64,000 nt of DNA from Eutreptiella sp. 'Long Island Sound 2002' (taxonomy: Eukaryota; Euglenozoa; Euglenophyceae; Eutreptiales; Eutreptiaceae): the NCBI GenBank assembly GCA_964036045.1, contig OZ038385.1, positions 3,162,001-3,226,000 of the forward strand, in the 5' to 3' direction. Below the pieces are notes generated by a model. It was given only the letters and a program-made list of their open reading frames with translations. It ran no database searches and was not told where the DNA came from. Of the stretch, positions 44,419 through 56,800 are shown in pieces. Made by a program: the position numbers and the translations under genes. The stretch's first letter is position 1. Each line of letters starts with the position of its first letter.

Positions 44419-47400
44419 CAGTGGCTGCAGCTGCCCAAAAGAAATCCTCCACAATAGACCAATTCTCGCTTCAAAGACGAGCAGCAACTTTGGTGAATTG
44501 CTGCATTGACCAATGCTTCAACGTGCAACTTTCCATATTGCGAAGCGGTTGGATATTGTGCCTTCCCATATCACTAATAATGCATTTTAGAATTGAAAAA
44601 TTGTGCTCGAGCATCTTACCTTCTGAGCGCGAAAATCCATTCCAAAACTTGCATCCGAACAGAAAATTTGATGATTGCAAAATGGATTATCATGCCATCA
44701 AACAATAAATAAACTTTGGACTTTCCATTCTTTGGCATTCTTAGAAATTGTCTGTACAAAAATTGCAAATGAAGCGGCCCGTGGCTTTGTCGGGCGGGAA
44801 GATTGTCGTGTCTTTTGACCATCCATATTCATGTGTTTCTGTGCCCCCTTTGAGTCATACAAATTGCTGGGGCAAAACAATGATGAACGGTTGTGTTCAT
44901 TCATTCATAGCATGGCTACATTCTTGGAAACTTGATGTCCATTGTGGTGTGTAATGTTATCTAAAAAGGTCAAGTTGAAGCGGTTTGGGTCTGTCTGAAA
45001 AATTGCCCTTGTTCTTGGCTGGGCTGGCAACTTTTCAAATGGGTCAAGTGACAACGGAGGGCAGTGGGATTCTCACTGAAGCTCTGGTTTGTAAACAGAC
45101 CAGGTGGGCATTATTATTGCGAGATAAAAGCAAACTTGGAGGGAGGATGGGGCGTAGCATTCATCAAGAAATGGCGGCAATAGCGCATGCGGGGTTTGGG
45201 GTGTGCTTTGCCATTGACAATGACTGAAATGAGTGCAATGTGGTGCCTGCCGATACTCAATCAAACAGCTGGGGGGGGATGCAGCCGCTGGGATTGGCAA
45301 AAAAGGCGGAACAATACGGAAAATGTGGAGGAAAATGCCATAGAAAATGTGGTTTTGTTGGAATGGTGTATGCCCTCTGAAACCCGTCTTGTTTGTCAAA
45401 ACGCATGTTGATCTGTTGACACCATCGCACCATCAATGTGAAAACTATGGCCCCGGCTCAAAATGCAGTCCGAGTTGCCTTGCGGCAAGCAACCAGCAAT
45501 GGTGGTGTACTTCTGCAACCAAGCACACATGAGGGGGTGATCCAATTTGTCCTATGGAACACCGGCACCGGTGAAGACAAATTCCGTATCATCGACAGCC
45601 TTGTTGTTGTCATTGCATAAAGCTACGACGGATTGTAGGTTGGGCTGCCTCATGGCACCTTTATGAGGTAGAGCCTCTACCTCTGCCTCTAGGCGGCGCT
45701 CGAGTCGAGCCTTATCCCTCTTCTGCATAATCTCAACGGCCACTTGGTGTTTTTTGCAGTCTCGTCACACGCCTACGTGTCTTCCGAATCCGTCACTATG
45801 TGGAGCTGGATCCCCAGGAATTTTTTGCTGATCGCCAAAATGACCCCATACAACTCCTCCATATCACTTGATTCAGGGGGGGCGGGGGATACGGTCCGCA
45901 TTTTTCCGCATTTTTTGGGTAGGTCCCTTAGCGTAATGTTGAAGCAGAAATATTCTAGTGGCATTGTGCACTTCAACTGAAAGGTAGTCTTGTAGTCAGT
46001 TGGTGTTTGCATACCTGCCCCACACTGCCACTTTGTTCTTGACATTGTTCCTTTTCCAACAGACATGTCACATGCTATGCCCTCAATTTGCCCTACTTGT
46101 GAGCCCACATCTGATGATGGAAACAGTCCGCCCAGCTGCAAAGTACGTGGTAAGGGGAAAGGTGGCGCCAAGTATTGCACCATGGGCCCTTGCAAACGGA
46201 AGGAACAGTTCCCTGCTGGTCATCTCCTTAGTGTCCGCACCAATGATCTTGGTATTGAAGTACTATGGTGATGCGTGTGGGGGGCCCGTGAGCCACGCTC
46301 AGTCCAAAGTCATTTAGACTGCACTGAGACATGGTTCCCAAAAAGTTCCCACTGTAATCACAAGCGTTCCCACAGGTCCATATGTGCCAGCACCAGCACC
46401 AGTCCAAAATGTTGAGCCACTCTGCTGAGCTGCAGAAGGGGGTTTGCCAAAAAACCTAAGCAAATGTGCCACTTGGTGGAGGACTCAATGGTCGGTTCTG
46501 ATTGACTGAATGAATCCCTGGACAAGTTCAGCTGTTAGTCCCTTATGTGCATGCAGTTTCACATGTATCCCCTTCTTGGTTGGGGTGATGCACTGCAAAA
46601 TATGATACAATATAAGGTGACGCGTTCAAAATATCAAATATGTGTGGCTGGCTTGGGACGTCCAAAGTGCGAGTCTGGGTATCATCCTTCCCCACAAATT
46701 GAAACAACAGTGAACACCAACAACCACAAACAGCCAAAACATGGACGTTCATGAATTCTGATACTGACTGGTGAGATGATGAGGGACACAGATCTAATTG
46801 TTTCTTCTCACCAAAAGAACAACAGTCCCAGCCCGCCTCTGGCATGCAGCATCAAAATGTATGGTGCTCGTACCAACCCATGATTGAACAACCCTCTTCA
46901 AAGTGCTTTGAGCCAACATGTCCCAAATTCAGCAAAATACCAGCGATGTTCAGTGTCCCAGGCACCTTTGCATTTTCTCCCAGCCAAGCTGAGGGGTCGT
47001 CATGGAAACAAGAAATTAATGGTCCATGAGGCCGAGGGCAATGCCCCACAACGTGGGATGAGCCTCACATGGCATAGGCTGATGGGACAAATTTGTCAGG
47101 CCTGCCACCCAATATGTTTCATTGTTTTGTTCTTCGGGTTGTGAAGCTAAAAATGTCCAATGGGATCCCGACAACCAGAACTCTGTGCCTGCAGTAATTC
47201 AGCAATGAATAAATTTGCCTTCAGAATTCCCAACCTTCCTTGCCCCAAACAGGAGCCCACAGGGTTTGCATAATGCACAAAACGCAGTAGAGGTGGAGGT
47301 GGGCCTGGGGGCAAACTAAAAAGAATCAAATCTCGAAAAGTGGAAAACGCAACTGCAAACAAGAAAGAGATAGCGCACGCTCTGGGCAAGTGCATTTTCA

Positions 47401-47430
47401 TTCTGCAGACCTGTTCTGGTTTCACCTCAA
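44419..47430. other. No confident gene; scattered short frames
   Basis: Frames of 60-140 codons occur on both strands. The most suggestive is on the minus strand, 46,195-45,773, ending with SSDMEELYGVILAI and IVTDSEDT, which have the spacing of the Glu and second Asp blocks of RNase H. I do not consider it a gene. Confidence 0.4.
46488..46600 (+). repeat. Dispersed repeat, copy 1
   Basis: It matches 60,498-60,610 in the same orientation: CAATGGTCGGT, ATTGATTGACTGAATG-like, TTAGTCC and CCCCTTCTTGGTTGGGGTG blocks are shared, with indels between them. Confidence 0.75.
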
Positions 47431-47710
47431 AGCAACCACACCAACCAGATGGGGGCGGGGAGTTAAGGATGGATGAAGAGCCTAGAAATGCAATAGGAGC
47501 CATTATAATACAACCCAATAGGACACATTTTGGGGGGCGGCCTTGTAAACAATTCCAACACTTGCCTGATTTAACCACCAGCTCAACGCGCGTTGGAAGC
47601 TGCTAGTGAAAGCAAATTGTTTGGCCTTGAAGTGGGCTCTGGAACAAAACCCTGCCCCAAAACATATACTCCAATTCCTACCTGACACCTTCACCTCAGC
47701 CCATTGTCGG
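47430..47710 (+). pseudogene. RNase H-like retroelement relic
   Basis: A plus-strand frame with LRMDEEP, AIGAIIIQPNRTHFGG and DLTTSSTR is followed, after a frame change near 47,590, by ALKWALEQNPAPKHI. This order resembles the first half of a LINE-type RNase H (first strand, TSTRAEL helix, WALEQNP helix). The catalytic blocks are degraded. It lies just downstream of the carbonyl reductase stop codon, in the opposite orientation. Confidence 0.45.
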
Positions 47711-47767
47711 TCACACAGATCACAGATGCAACGCCACAACCTGCGTGCCAATATTGCCTGCCACCTG

Positions 47768-47891
47768 CTACCAGGGTCGCTGGCCCTGCGCCCAATTATA
47801 TACATTTCGGTCGTACCAGAATTGCCCTGTGGGCGAAGGTGCAGGAATTAATGCCAAATAAATTGCAGTATCTGCTCCTTGTGCAGGGCTT
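47768..47891 (-). CDS. CBR1: Carbonyl reductase exon 7 (last)
   Basis: Acceptor CCACAG at 47,897-47,892. It encodes residues 235-275 (SPAQGADTAIYLALIP to the C-terminus QRPW) and the stop codon. Confidence 0.9.
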
Positions 47892-50800
47892 CTGTGGACA
47901 AAAGCAGGAAATGGGTGTGTATGGTGTGGTAACACATTGACCAGACCTGCCACTGGCATCTGCCACCAAACTTCTGATCAGGTGGTGCTCCGTTCTCGCA
48001 GGCTGTGCAATGGATGCGATTATGATTGGTTCCTACCCAGTTCTACCCAGTACCCAGTACTACCCAGTCTGCGTGTGAAGTGGGCAGGCATTACGGCGTG
48101 ACAAGTGGCACAGGTGGTGGAAAATAACCCCCCCAAAGGGGAGAAACCCCCCCCCAAACGGGGAGAAACCCCCGGGGGGGGGGGGGGTACTACACCCATA
48201 GGAGAAACCCCCCCCCACTCTTAAAAACCCCGCCCATCTGGGGAGAACCCCCCCCCCCCGCCCACTGTGGCATGCCCTAACCAATTTAAAACAACAAACT
48301 CCGGGCCCAAAACCAAACTTCTCTGCAGAGCTCCCATGCAGGTTTCAGCCTCATTAACCCTCCCCCCCCCAACCTTTCCTGCCATTGCCACAACTCAATG
48401 TCAAGCTTCTTCTCCTCACCAACACACGTTCCTTTGCAGCTCCCCTGTTGTTGCCCCCCCCCCCCCCCCCCCCGCCCCTCCTCCCTAAGCTGACCAAAAA
48501 CTGAATTTTGTACTTTGACTCAAACTGCACTCACCTGCAACAGAGCGAACACGAATGCGACACGAAAGCGAGAATTCAAATCGGAAATGAAACACACCCT
48601 GTCTTTCTCCTGCCCCCCCCCTCCGAATCTGTTCCTTCTTGGCAATGCATCCCCCTTTCTGTCCCCTCCATGTCTTCTGTGCTGCCCTTCCATACCACAG
48701 GTGTTTCATCACGGTCACCTTTTCTACCTCCATGCCTCACATGGAAATGGGGCAAGCCCCCCTTCCCCCGTCACAAAAATACCCCCCACCATGGCACAAT
48801 GAAGGTGGGGACCACAGTTGACCACCATTGCGGCGCACACTCACATATGTGCTGCCATTCCAACTTCACACCTTGCAGAGATGTTGTACAACACAACATA
48901 TGGTCAATTGGCAACCTGCAGCCCTTCAAACGGGTTGCCAAAGAGCCACTAATGGGTTACACATGCCCACCATGGCCCCCTGTGGAATTCATGGACTACT
49001 GGTATAAGGGTGGAAAAAAGTCCCACAAAAGGTGAAAAAACCCTCAAAAAATGGTGAAAAAAAACCCAAACAGCGAGAACTCCCCCCCCAGAAGTAGTGG
49101 AAAAAAACCGCAAACGCGCAGAAAAGACCCCCAAGACGTCCACCCCAGAAACAAGCCCCCAATTTAGGTGAAAAACCCCTCCCTTTGTGGAGAAAAACTC
49201 GGGGGGGGGGGTCTCCCCTACCTGTGGCACAGGGCTGCATCTAACAAGACACAGAAGCTAGCTGAACGCGCGTGGAGTTAATGATCTGATGATCTGGCCT
49301 ACAACCCATTCCATTTGAACCCTCGGACCCAATTATCTGAATGGATGAAAAGAATCTCGCTCAGAACTATCAATCTATGAGCACCACAATGTGGTAGGAG
49401 CCATAAAGTCCACCAATACACATGGCTTCAATGACACAGAGCATTGCCAGTGAAGGAGAACAACATGCTCAAGGGGGACAAGAAGGGGGACAAATGATAC
49501 GTACAAAAAAACCCCCATACTTACCAACGCCCCTCCCCATTTTGTACCAACGCCCCCCCGCTTTAACCGGAAAACCCCCCAATTTGTACAAAAAAACCCA
49601 AGAGATAACCAAATTGACCGTAAAAATCCCATTTCTTACCGAAAAACCCCCCAATCTTACCAACACCCCCCCCCCCCAACTCTTGGCCCAAACCCCCCAT
49701 TTCTTACCAAAGAAGCTCATCCATCACCCAACCGTTTGGACGACCCTGCCACACCCTACAGCCATACATTAATTGAACAACAAACACAAAGCACCGAAAC
49801 GCGTAAAAGACATCCACATAGATCAAATTCATTGATCAATTGTTGTTGCATGGACGTAGGTATATGCACACCAGTGGATCCCTTGTTTTCCAGTCACTTA
49901 GTGCACCTGCACTCACTTGGCTGCACCACACGAATACGTTATATTATGACAAAGGCACTGCACCGGAAGCAGGCAACAAAAAATAGAAAAAAGCGTAGTG
50001 ACTTGTCAAAATCGCTGACTGGTCGGCAAAATACGGGTTGGGCCGCGAAGCGGATCTCCGTGCACTCATGACCACTACAACCAACTAGCAAGCCCACAGA
50101 CCTTTTCTGGCACAAACTTGGGGTCTGCCCCCATGCTCAAAAAGCAATGCTGATGTTTTAGCGGGTCATATCTTAAAACCAAAGACCGGACCCTTTCAGA
50201 AGTGGCATGCTTCAGAGACCAGGGGTACAGAACTGGGTGGACATGAACAGACATGAGGGCGGAAACAAAGGCGGAAACAAAGGCGAATGCAGGTGAAGAG
50301 GCACAGAGGAATACGGAGATATGGAGCTTCCAACAGCAACCCCAAGACAAGCCTCCGTACAGAACAGCAAACCAATCCAATGACAATCACACTTCTGCTG
50401 CATGGACCGCACAATCAAACCTGTGGCCTCTGTGAGAACTCATATCTGTACTGCAGTATCCGGGGCACATGGCGTTCACGGCAATATTGCGCGGCTGCAA
50501 ACAAACAGTGGCAATGGCCGGAAAGGGCACGGACAATAGATCCCCAGGGGTCTTTTGGGGGGCTGTATTGCCCCCCTTCCCCCTCCCGCAATTGAAAGCC
50601 CAACATCCCGGGGGTGGGGTGGGGTGCCCGATTTTCGAGTGGCCCAGGTTCCCAACACTTCCTGCGACACTCCACACCAAAAAGATCTTAAGCTCCACAA
50701 TTTGCCTGTATCATGGACCACCCTGCGCCATCACAACCTGCACACTGGATCAGTGGTTGGCCAAAAGTGACTTGGTATTGCTGCCTATATCCTTGCACCA

Positions 50801-53800
50801 GCCTTGTACTCGGTTGTGCGGGAGCAAGGTGAAGCGAGACAACACCTGCAGCTGTCTCGCTAACATCATTGTCAAGGCCGTAAGTCCACATTTAGACACT
50901 CCATAGCACGAGTTTGGCCAGCCCTTCGGCTGGTGCACACCACTCTGTACGTCGGCGATGAATTGCTGCATCAGGCCACATAGAGCGTCGCGTGTCAGAC
51001 CGGGATCCAGGAAACGGGCCTGATCAATCAAAAAGAGGAGCAGGGGATCAGAGCCACCGTGGTCCGCTTGCTCTGGCACCCCAGCGCTGACCATTCAAAT
51101 GCTTGCAGTGCGGTGTTGGTGTGATAGTGCTGTGTGCCTGTGTGACCCCGATAAGGCAGGGGGTATGTAGCCATCTCCGTCTGTCTTCAAGTTGCACCAT
51201 AGGTTATTGGGGATTGGTGGTTGATGGCGGTTGGCAGTGGTTGGCGGTTGTCGGTTGGTCGCCGCTGGCAGTTGGCGGTTGGCGGTTGGCGGCGGTTGGC
51301 GGTTGGTGGCGGTTGGAGGTTGGCGGTTGATGGTCCCTTGGGGCGGTCCCTAAGGGCGGTCCTTAACCAAAAAAAAAAAATCTCGGTCCCAAAGGACCGC
51401 CCTGGATGCTATTCTCAGCAAGGCAATAGACGTTACCGTCTCATCCACCAAAATATCTCCCAATTCCACATGGCGAGCGGCGAAATACTGCAGTGCCTAG
51501 CATTCACAGCAGTTTTGTGCAGGTAAACCTCCACAAACCTTACCAAATATGTTGAACCAGAAGTGCCAACCGGCAAGCCTACTCCACACCTTACTTTTTA
51601 TGCCCACACCCGCAACAAAAAAAGCCCTTCCCCCTTGCAGGTGTTGAGGGGGAAGGACACTGCAAAGCATTCCACCCACCCACACCCTGGAGAAACATGT
51701 ATGCAAGCGACCTTCACCTGCAAGGCACACTCAACTTGTAACATCGCCGGCAAAATGCCCGGAACTGCATTGCTTTGCTGATGATACCATGTTATCCTCC
51801 CGCACTGTGCAGAGCGCACCCTCCAAAGTTCACAGCTTGGGAATAATTCAAATGTGAAGCCTGGCAGCAGCGGTCCTCCGTGCTCCTCATTGCTCCACTT
51901 TCCTCTGTTTTCTGCTCTGTGCTTGAGATGGGGGCGGGAGTCGGGCTGTTGCGTTCAGATTGGGGTGAAGGGTGCACCATCGTTGAGTAAAGACTCAAAG
52001 ACGCAAATCAGACGCAAATTGGCTGACAACCCCCGCAATGATCCAGGGACGCTTGAGCGCCTTCACTCGTTGAGTGGGCTGAGGCGAAAATGTGGGTGTG
52101 ACTTTTTTTGATTTTATGCGACCTTATTCCCTTTTCACTCAGTGCAGGTTACCTGTGTGAAACGTTCAAGTGAAGTGGGATGGCAGACGTCATAATGTTC
52201 GCCCCGAGGGATATAATTCATCACTTATGGTGGGGTTCAGCTGACCTCACTGGTAAAGATGCCCCGTTCTGATTGCTATGCCCATCGCTCCCATAGTCGG
52301 TACTGCCTTGTTGCATGTGGTTATTTGCTGGTCATCATCAAAGATGATCCGAATTTGCTGTTCCCTGTACCCTAATTGAATTTCAGTCCATCAATGGTCT
52401 TTGCCGTTGTGCACAACGACTTTAACGAGCATACCAGAAAACATGGGGTCACTCCTTCTCTGCATAAGCATCTGCAAACCCAAGCACCTCCTAACGTGGA
52501 GTCCACAAAAGAATCAAAGAGGTTGGTCACTCTGCCAAAGAGTGCGCATCGCATGTTTCAACTGTCTCCTCATGACCATCAAGAGGTCATATCATCTTTC
52601 CGGGTTTCCATTTGGGTATGCCCTGTACAACGGGAAGCTCTGTCCTAAGTGAGAGCCGCACAAAATCTTTGTCTTGCAAGAGCAAGTGGAAGAATTCCCC
52701 ACTGTCAAACCCCCCAAAACGGTCACAAGATGTCTACAGACTCCTCCACGCCAGCCAAAATCCTGGCAGGCGTTGGCGGGAGACTAAATATGAGGCAAAA
52801 TGGGGGGCAAATGGCACCAAACGGAGTGGAGTACAGGTAAAACGTGGGAAATCAGGAGGAAATATGGGAAATAGGGGTTTTTTGATTCGAGACATCTCAG
52901 AGCGGGGGTTGCAGGCCCTCTTTCAACGGTTTCCCCTGTTTTTCCAACTCGGCACATCTTTCCCATTTTCCCCAGCTTTTGTGGTGCTCTTTCTTTCAGG
53001 CAAATTTGCCCATTCCAACCTCCGTCCTCTCTCTTTGGGATGTGGGTGGTCTGAAAAGGCCATTTACCTCATTTCCCCACACTTTCCAACATTTTGCCCT
53101 GTTTCCCTGTTTTTTCCCCCCGCATTTCCCGTGTCTTTCCATGCGTTTTCAGATGTTTTCCCATTAGCACAGTGGCAATTTCCCACTGCATTGGCAGGGG
53201 GAGTTGTTTTGGCGTTGGCGGGCGTTGAGGCCTGCAGACTAGATCACGAGGATGGGGCAATCTGCAGCAGACTTTCCTGCTCGTCCAATTTCCCAAAACT
53301 TCGGGGAGATTAGATTATGGCTGCCTCCTGAGTGTGGTGGGAGTTGCCAAAATTGGTCGGCCGAATTTTGTCGTTGCCAATTCGTCATCGCCGGGGGGGG
53401 GGGGGGGTCTGGGGGGAACCCCCTCCCTCCCCCACGATATCCATCCCGGGAAACTTCCTGAGTCAGGACATTTCTCGGATCGGTTTGGTTTAAATATATG
53501 CGTTTGTGTTCACTGCGAAAGAGAACGGCACGCCACAACAGCATTTTTCAGGGCACTGGGTGACGTGTGGGACAGCATGTGGCTGACTACAGAGACTCAA
53601 TGCCCTAGCACAAAGGGTGTTCCTGCCAAACCACATTCAAACCCGTCTGAAAGAAGGGGAGAGAATGGCTCGCAAAAGGGCGGAAAGGCGGGGCGTCACT
53701 AGCATTTTTGATTGTATTTTGGGACACTTGGAACCCTCAACACTGCGACAATCCCGGCCTCCGGCCGATGGGGGCAGCTGGAGTCTTGACCATCTCCCAT

Positions 53801-56800
53801 TGGGCGGCATGGTAGAGGAGAGCACACACCTGCAACGCCGGGGCGTAGCTGTTCATGTACCCAGAAATACTGGATACGTTCACGATGCGCCCACCGGGCC
53901 GGATCAGCGGAATGAGAGCCTCCGTAAGTGCCAGCGTCCCGAAGAAATTGATGGCAATTGTGGGCTGAGCCTGCGCCTGAAACGGCGTGGGGTCTGCGGC
54001 CTGCAAACAGAGTTCGTCAGCGGAGGTTGTGATGATGGACACAACTGTACCACAGGCGCAGAACTGACTGACACACAAACCACCACCTCAGTGTTCACTT
54101 CCAGGACTGACCCCACTGTCCCTCAGGGTCCAAGAGGGTGGGGTAACCCCCTAAAACACACCTGCCTGTCCTGAGTTTGGCTGGCGCCGAAGACGCAGGA
54201 GAAAAACTATGGACTCCACCGAAAAGGCGCGAATTGTTTGTCGAATGACTTCAGGAGTCCCCCCCCCCCCCCTTGCGAGAACAATGATAAAAGCACTGAA
54301 AAACGGGGGAAACAACGCCTCCTGTTCTCCTGTTCTGACAAGGACGCTGTTTACACGCATCCTGAGAAGACACAGGCAGTGGCACTACCTCAGTGCCCAC
54401 TCCATGTCTGATGACCTGCACGCCCAGACAGCCAGACGTGTGGCAACGAGTGGCAGGACCGCAATCGGCATCCCCAAAACCATCTCCAAATCCGCAAAAC
54501 GCAGAAAAAAATGGATCTTCACGGACAAGCAGCAAATGGAACCGCCACATTTCATGGTCCCAAAAGTTGCGGACACTTTGCGTTGCTCTGACAAGGACGC
54601 AGATCATATTCAAACTTCACCAGCCTTCGTGCTGTGCCTTACCTTCACGAGAGCATAATGTCCGTCAGTCGGTGGCAATGTTCTGAGCTACTCCACCTCC
54701 CAGTACTCATAATGAACACTGGACGGTTCCGCCATGCTCCAGGCCACCCTCACTACATGGATTGGTCAGTGTCTGACAGCCTCCTACCCCCCCCCCCCTT
54801 GTATAAGCTACGCCGAAGTACCAAATTAATACAGTCCCTACGCCTGCTGTAGCTTGGACAAGGGCGTGGCTTACGTGCAACACATACAACTACTGAAAGA
54901 CACGTCATTGAGCACATGGTGTGAGTGCATGGTGAGCTGGTGCAAGAAAGGGGGAAATAGTGCACAAATATCCCCAAAATCAGAAGTAATTGGGCAAACA
55001 CTCACAACAAATGTGTCCATGACCCTATGTGACTGGCAAATTTGTCATCAAACCCATGTCTTACAACCCAGCCCCCAAATCGGCGAAGAAATCCCAACAA
55101 ATCGGCAAACAAATCGGCGGACCGATTTTTCGCCAAAACAGGCTCCCAGTGCCCTGGATCTCAGTCCCAGGCCCCAAACACACCTTCCTTTTGGTTGCTC
55201 TGTTATTGCAGTCATGTGGAAACCCAAAATATCTCGCAATTTTCGAAAAAAAATTTTTTTGTCTCTCGGTCTGTAAATGGTCCCTGAGCCATATTATGAT
55301 AGTTTCAGGCGGTGGTCCAGTGGTGTATGCACTGGTCTGTAAATTGGCTGACGTGGGTTCAGTTCCCCAACCGATTTTTTTTGCATTTCTTGTCACTTGT
55401 CTTGATGAGAAAATTGGTTTTCTATGCACAAACAAAGCCTGCCGGAAGAAGATGAATGCACACATTTCCATCTCACTGTGTTGGGTGGGTGTGCAACCAA
55501 CCAACTCTGATCTGCAACCAAAGCTGTCCTGCAGTAGTCAATCTGATGGGTCTTTTTGTGGGCAGTAAAAACACTTCATTGTGCCAATCTGAACAACCAA
55601 TATAGAAAGAAAAGGTATTATCCAGTGTCCCAAAGTAAATGATGCACATCTTAGAGTGACACCTCCAAATCAGGCGTCCTAGAATCCCAGAAGCCCCAAC
55701 AAGTCAGCAGAATCACAGAAACCCCACAAATCGGCAGAACAAATTGGCGGAATTCAGAAACCTAACAAATTGGCAGAACAATAGGCGAAATCGGCCGAAT
55801 TCGGCCGCCGATTTGGGGGCTGGGTTGGTCTTATGTGGCTGCACTACATTTGGTACTGAATTAAAATTAGGTACCAAATTAATACAGTCCCTGCGCCTGC
55901 TGTAGCTTGGACAAGGGCGTGGCTTGCACAAGGGGGGGGGGGGGTACATGGGGGGGGTGCTTTCGAGTGGGGATTATTTTGTCAGGGAATATTTCAGAGG
56001 GAAAAATTTTCGCCACCCTTGCAAATACCAAAGCTCTTACTGCCTCATACACACACTGCACTGCCAACACCCCTAGATTTCGCCACGGGAAAATCTCGCC
56101 CTTCCTTGAAGACGAAAATTTCCCACAAAATCATCCCCCCCTCTGAACTTTTTGCCCTCCTCTGCCCTGATGAGTCGAATCCGGTGGCCAGCTGGCGACC
56201 TGGCTCTAGAATACCATCACTGAAGGAGGCAAACCACCTTGAGAAACGAGGGAACTCGGTACTACAACCACAGCCCTTGGCAGGGGGTCCCTGTGGCTTC
56301 TCCCTTCAGTGGCCTCTGACTGGTGGATGCATCGACTGACACATCATACAGGGGTTTCTAGGGTGTGTTGCGGGGTCTCAGACAACCTTTTGACTAACCC
56401 CCCCTTGCAATCCAAATGGGTCATGAAAGGACGGAGTGGGTGCCCGTATGGGGGCGCCATGATTGGTGCACCTCTGGCAAGAAGTTTTGAGGTTGGTGGA
56501 GGCCATGGGGGATTTACTGTCCATACAGTGGGTTCCGTCTCATGTAGAAATCTTTGGAAATGAAGAGGCAGCCCGTTTGGCGAAGGACCGGTGTAGACAT
56601 GCATCCTACACCGTCGAGTGGGTGGCAAAAATCAGAGTCGAGCAAGATAAGGTAATGACTGAGTTGGGTCTGCAGGCAATGCCAGAGAACTCGGACGGAT
56701 CAGAGATATCGGGTGCATCGGGGACAGAAGGGACGCGGACAGAGCAGGGTCCACAGGGGGGTTGTGGTTCAGCAGGGGGTACCTTCCTCACCATCTAAAT

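Larger units (their letters stand above)
54787..55944. mobile_element. Element X: poly-C/poly-G-ended non-autonomous element, interrupted
   Basis: It begins with 12 C followed by TTGTATAAGCTACGCC and ends with GGCGTGGCTTGCACAA followed by 13 G, so the ends are inverted repeats. A 55-bp direct repeat (54,818-54,872 and 55,871-55,925) with one visible mismatch lies just inside each end. The flanks share TAC. Without the 764-bp insertion and its duplicated target it is 388 bp. It is homologous throughout to element Y at 58,947-59,312. It lies in intron 3. Confidence 0.75.

Noticed and set aside
45773-46195. Minus-strand frame with EEL and TDSED blocks as an RNase H gene
   Set aside because: Only two weak blocks match and the rest of the domain is missing; mentioned as suggestive only.
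49500-49725. AAAACCCC-like units as ciliate-type telomere sequence
   Set aside because: Units are irregular (18-25 bp), interrupted by TTACC and internal to an intron.
55307-55382. Functional tRNA gene
   Set aside because: A and B boxes are present but the anticodon and T stems do not pair, so it is annotated only as tRNA-like.
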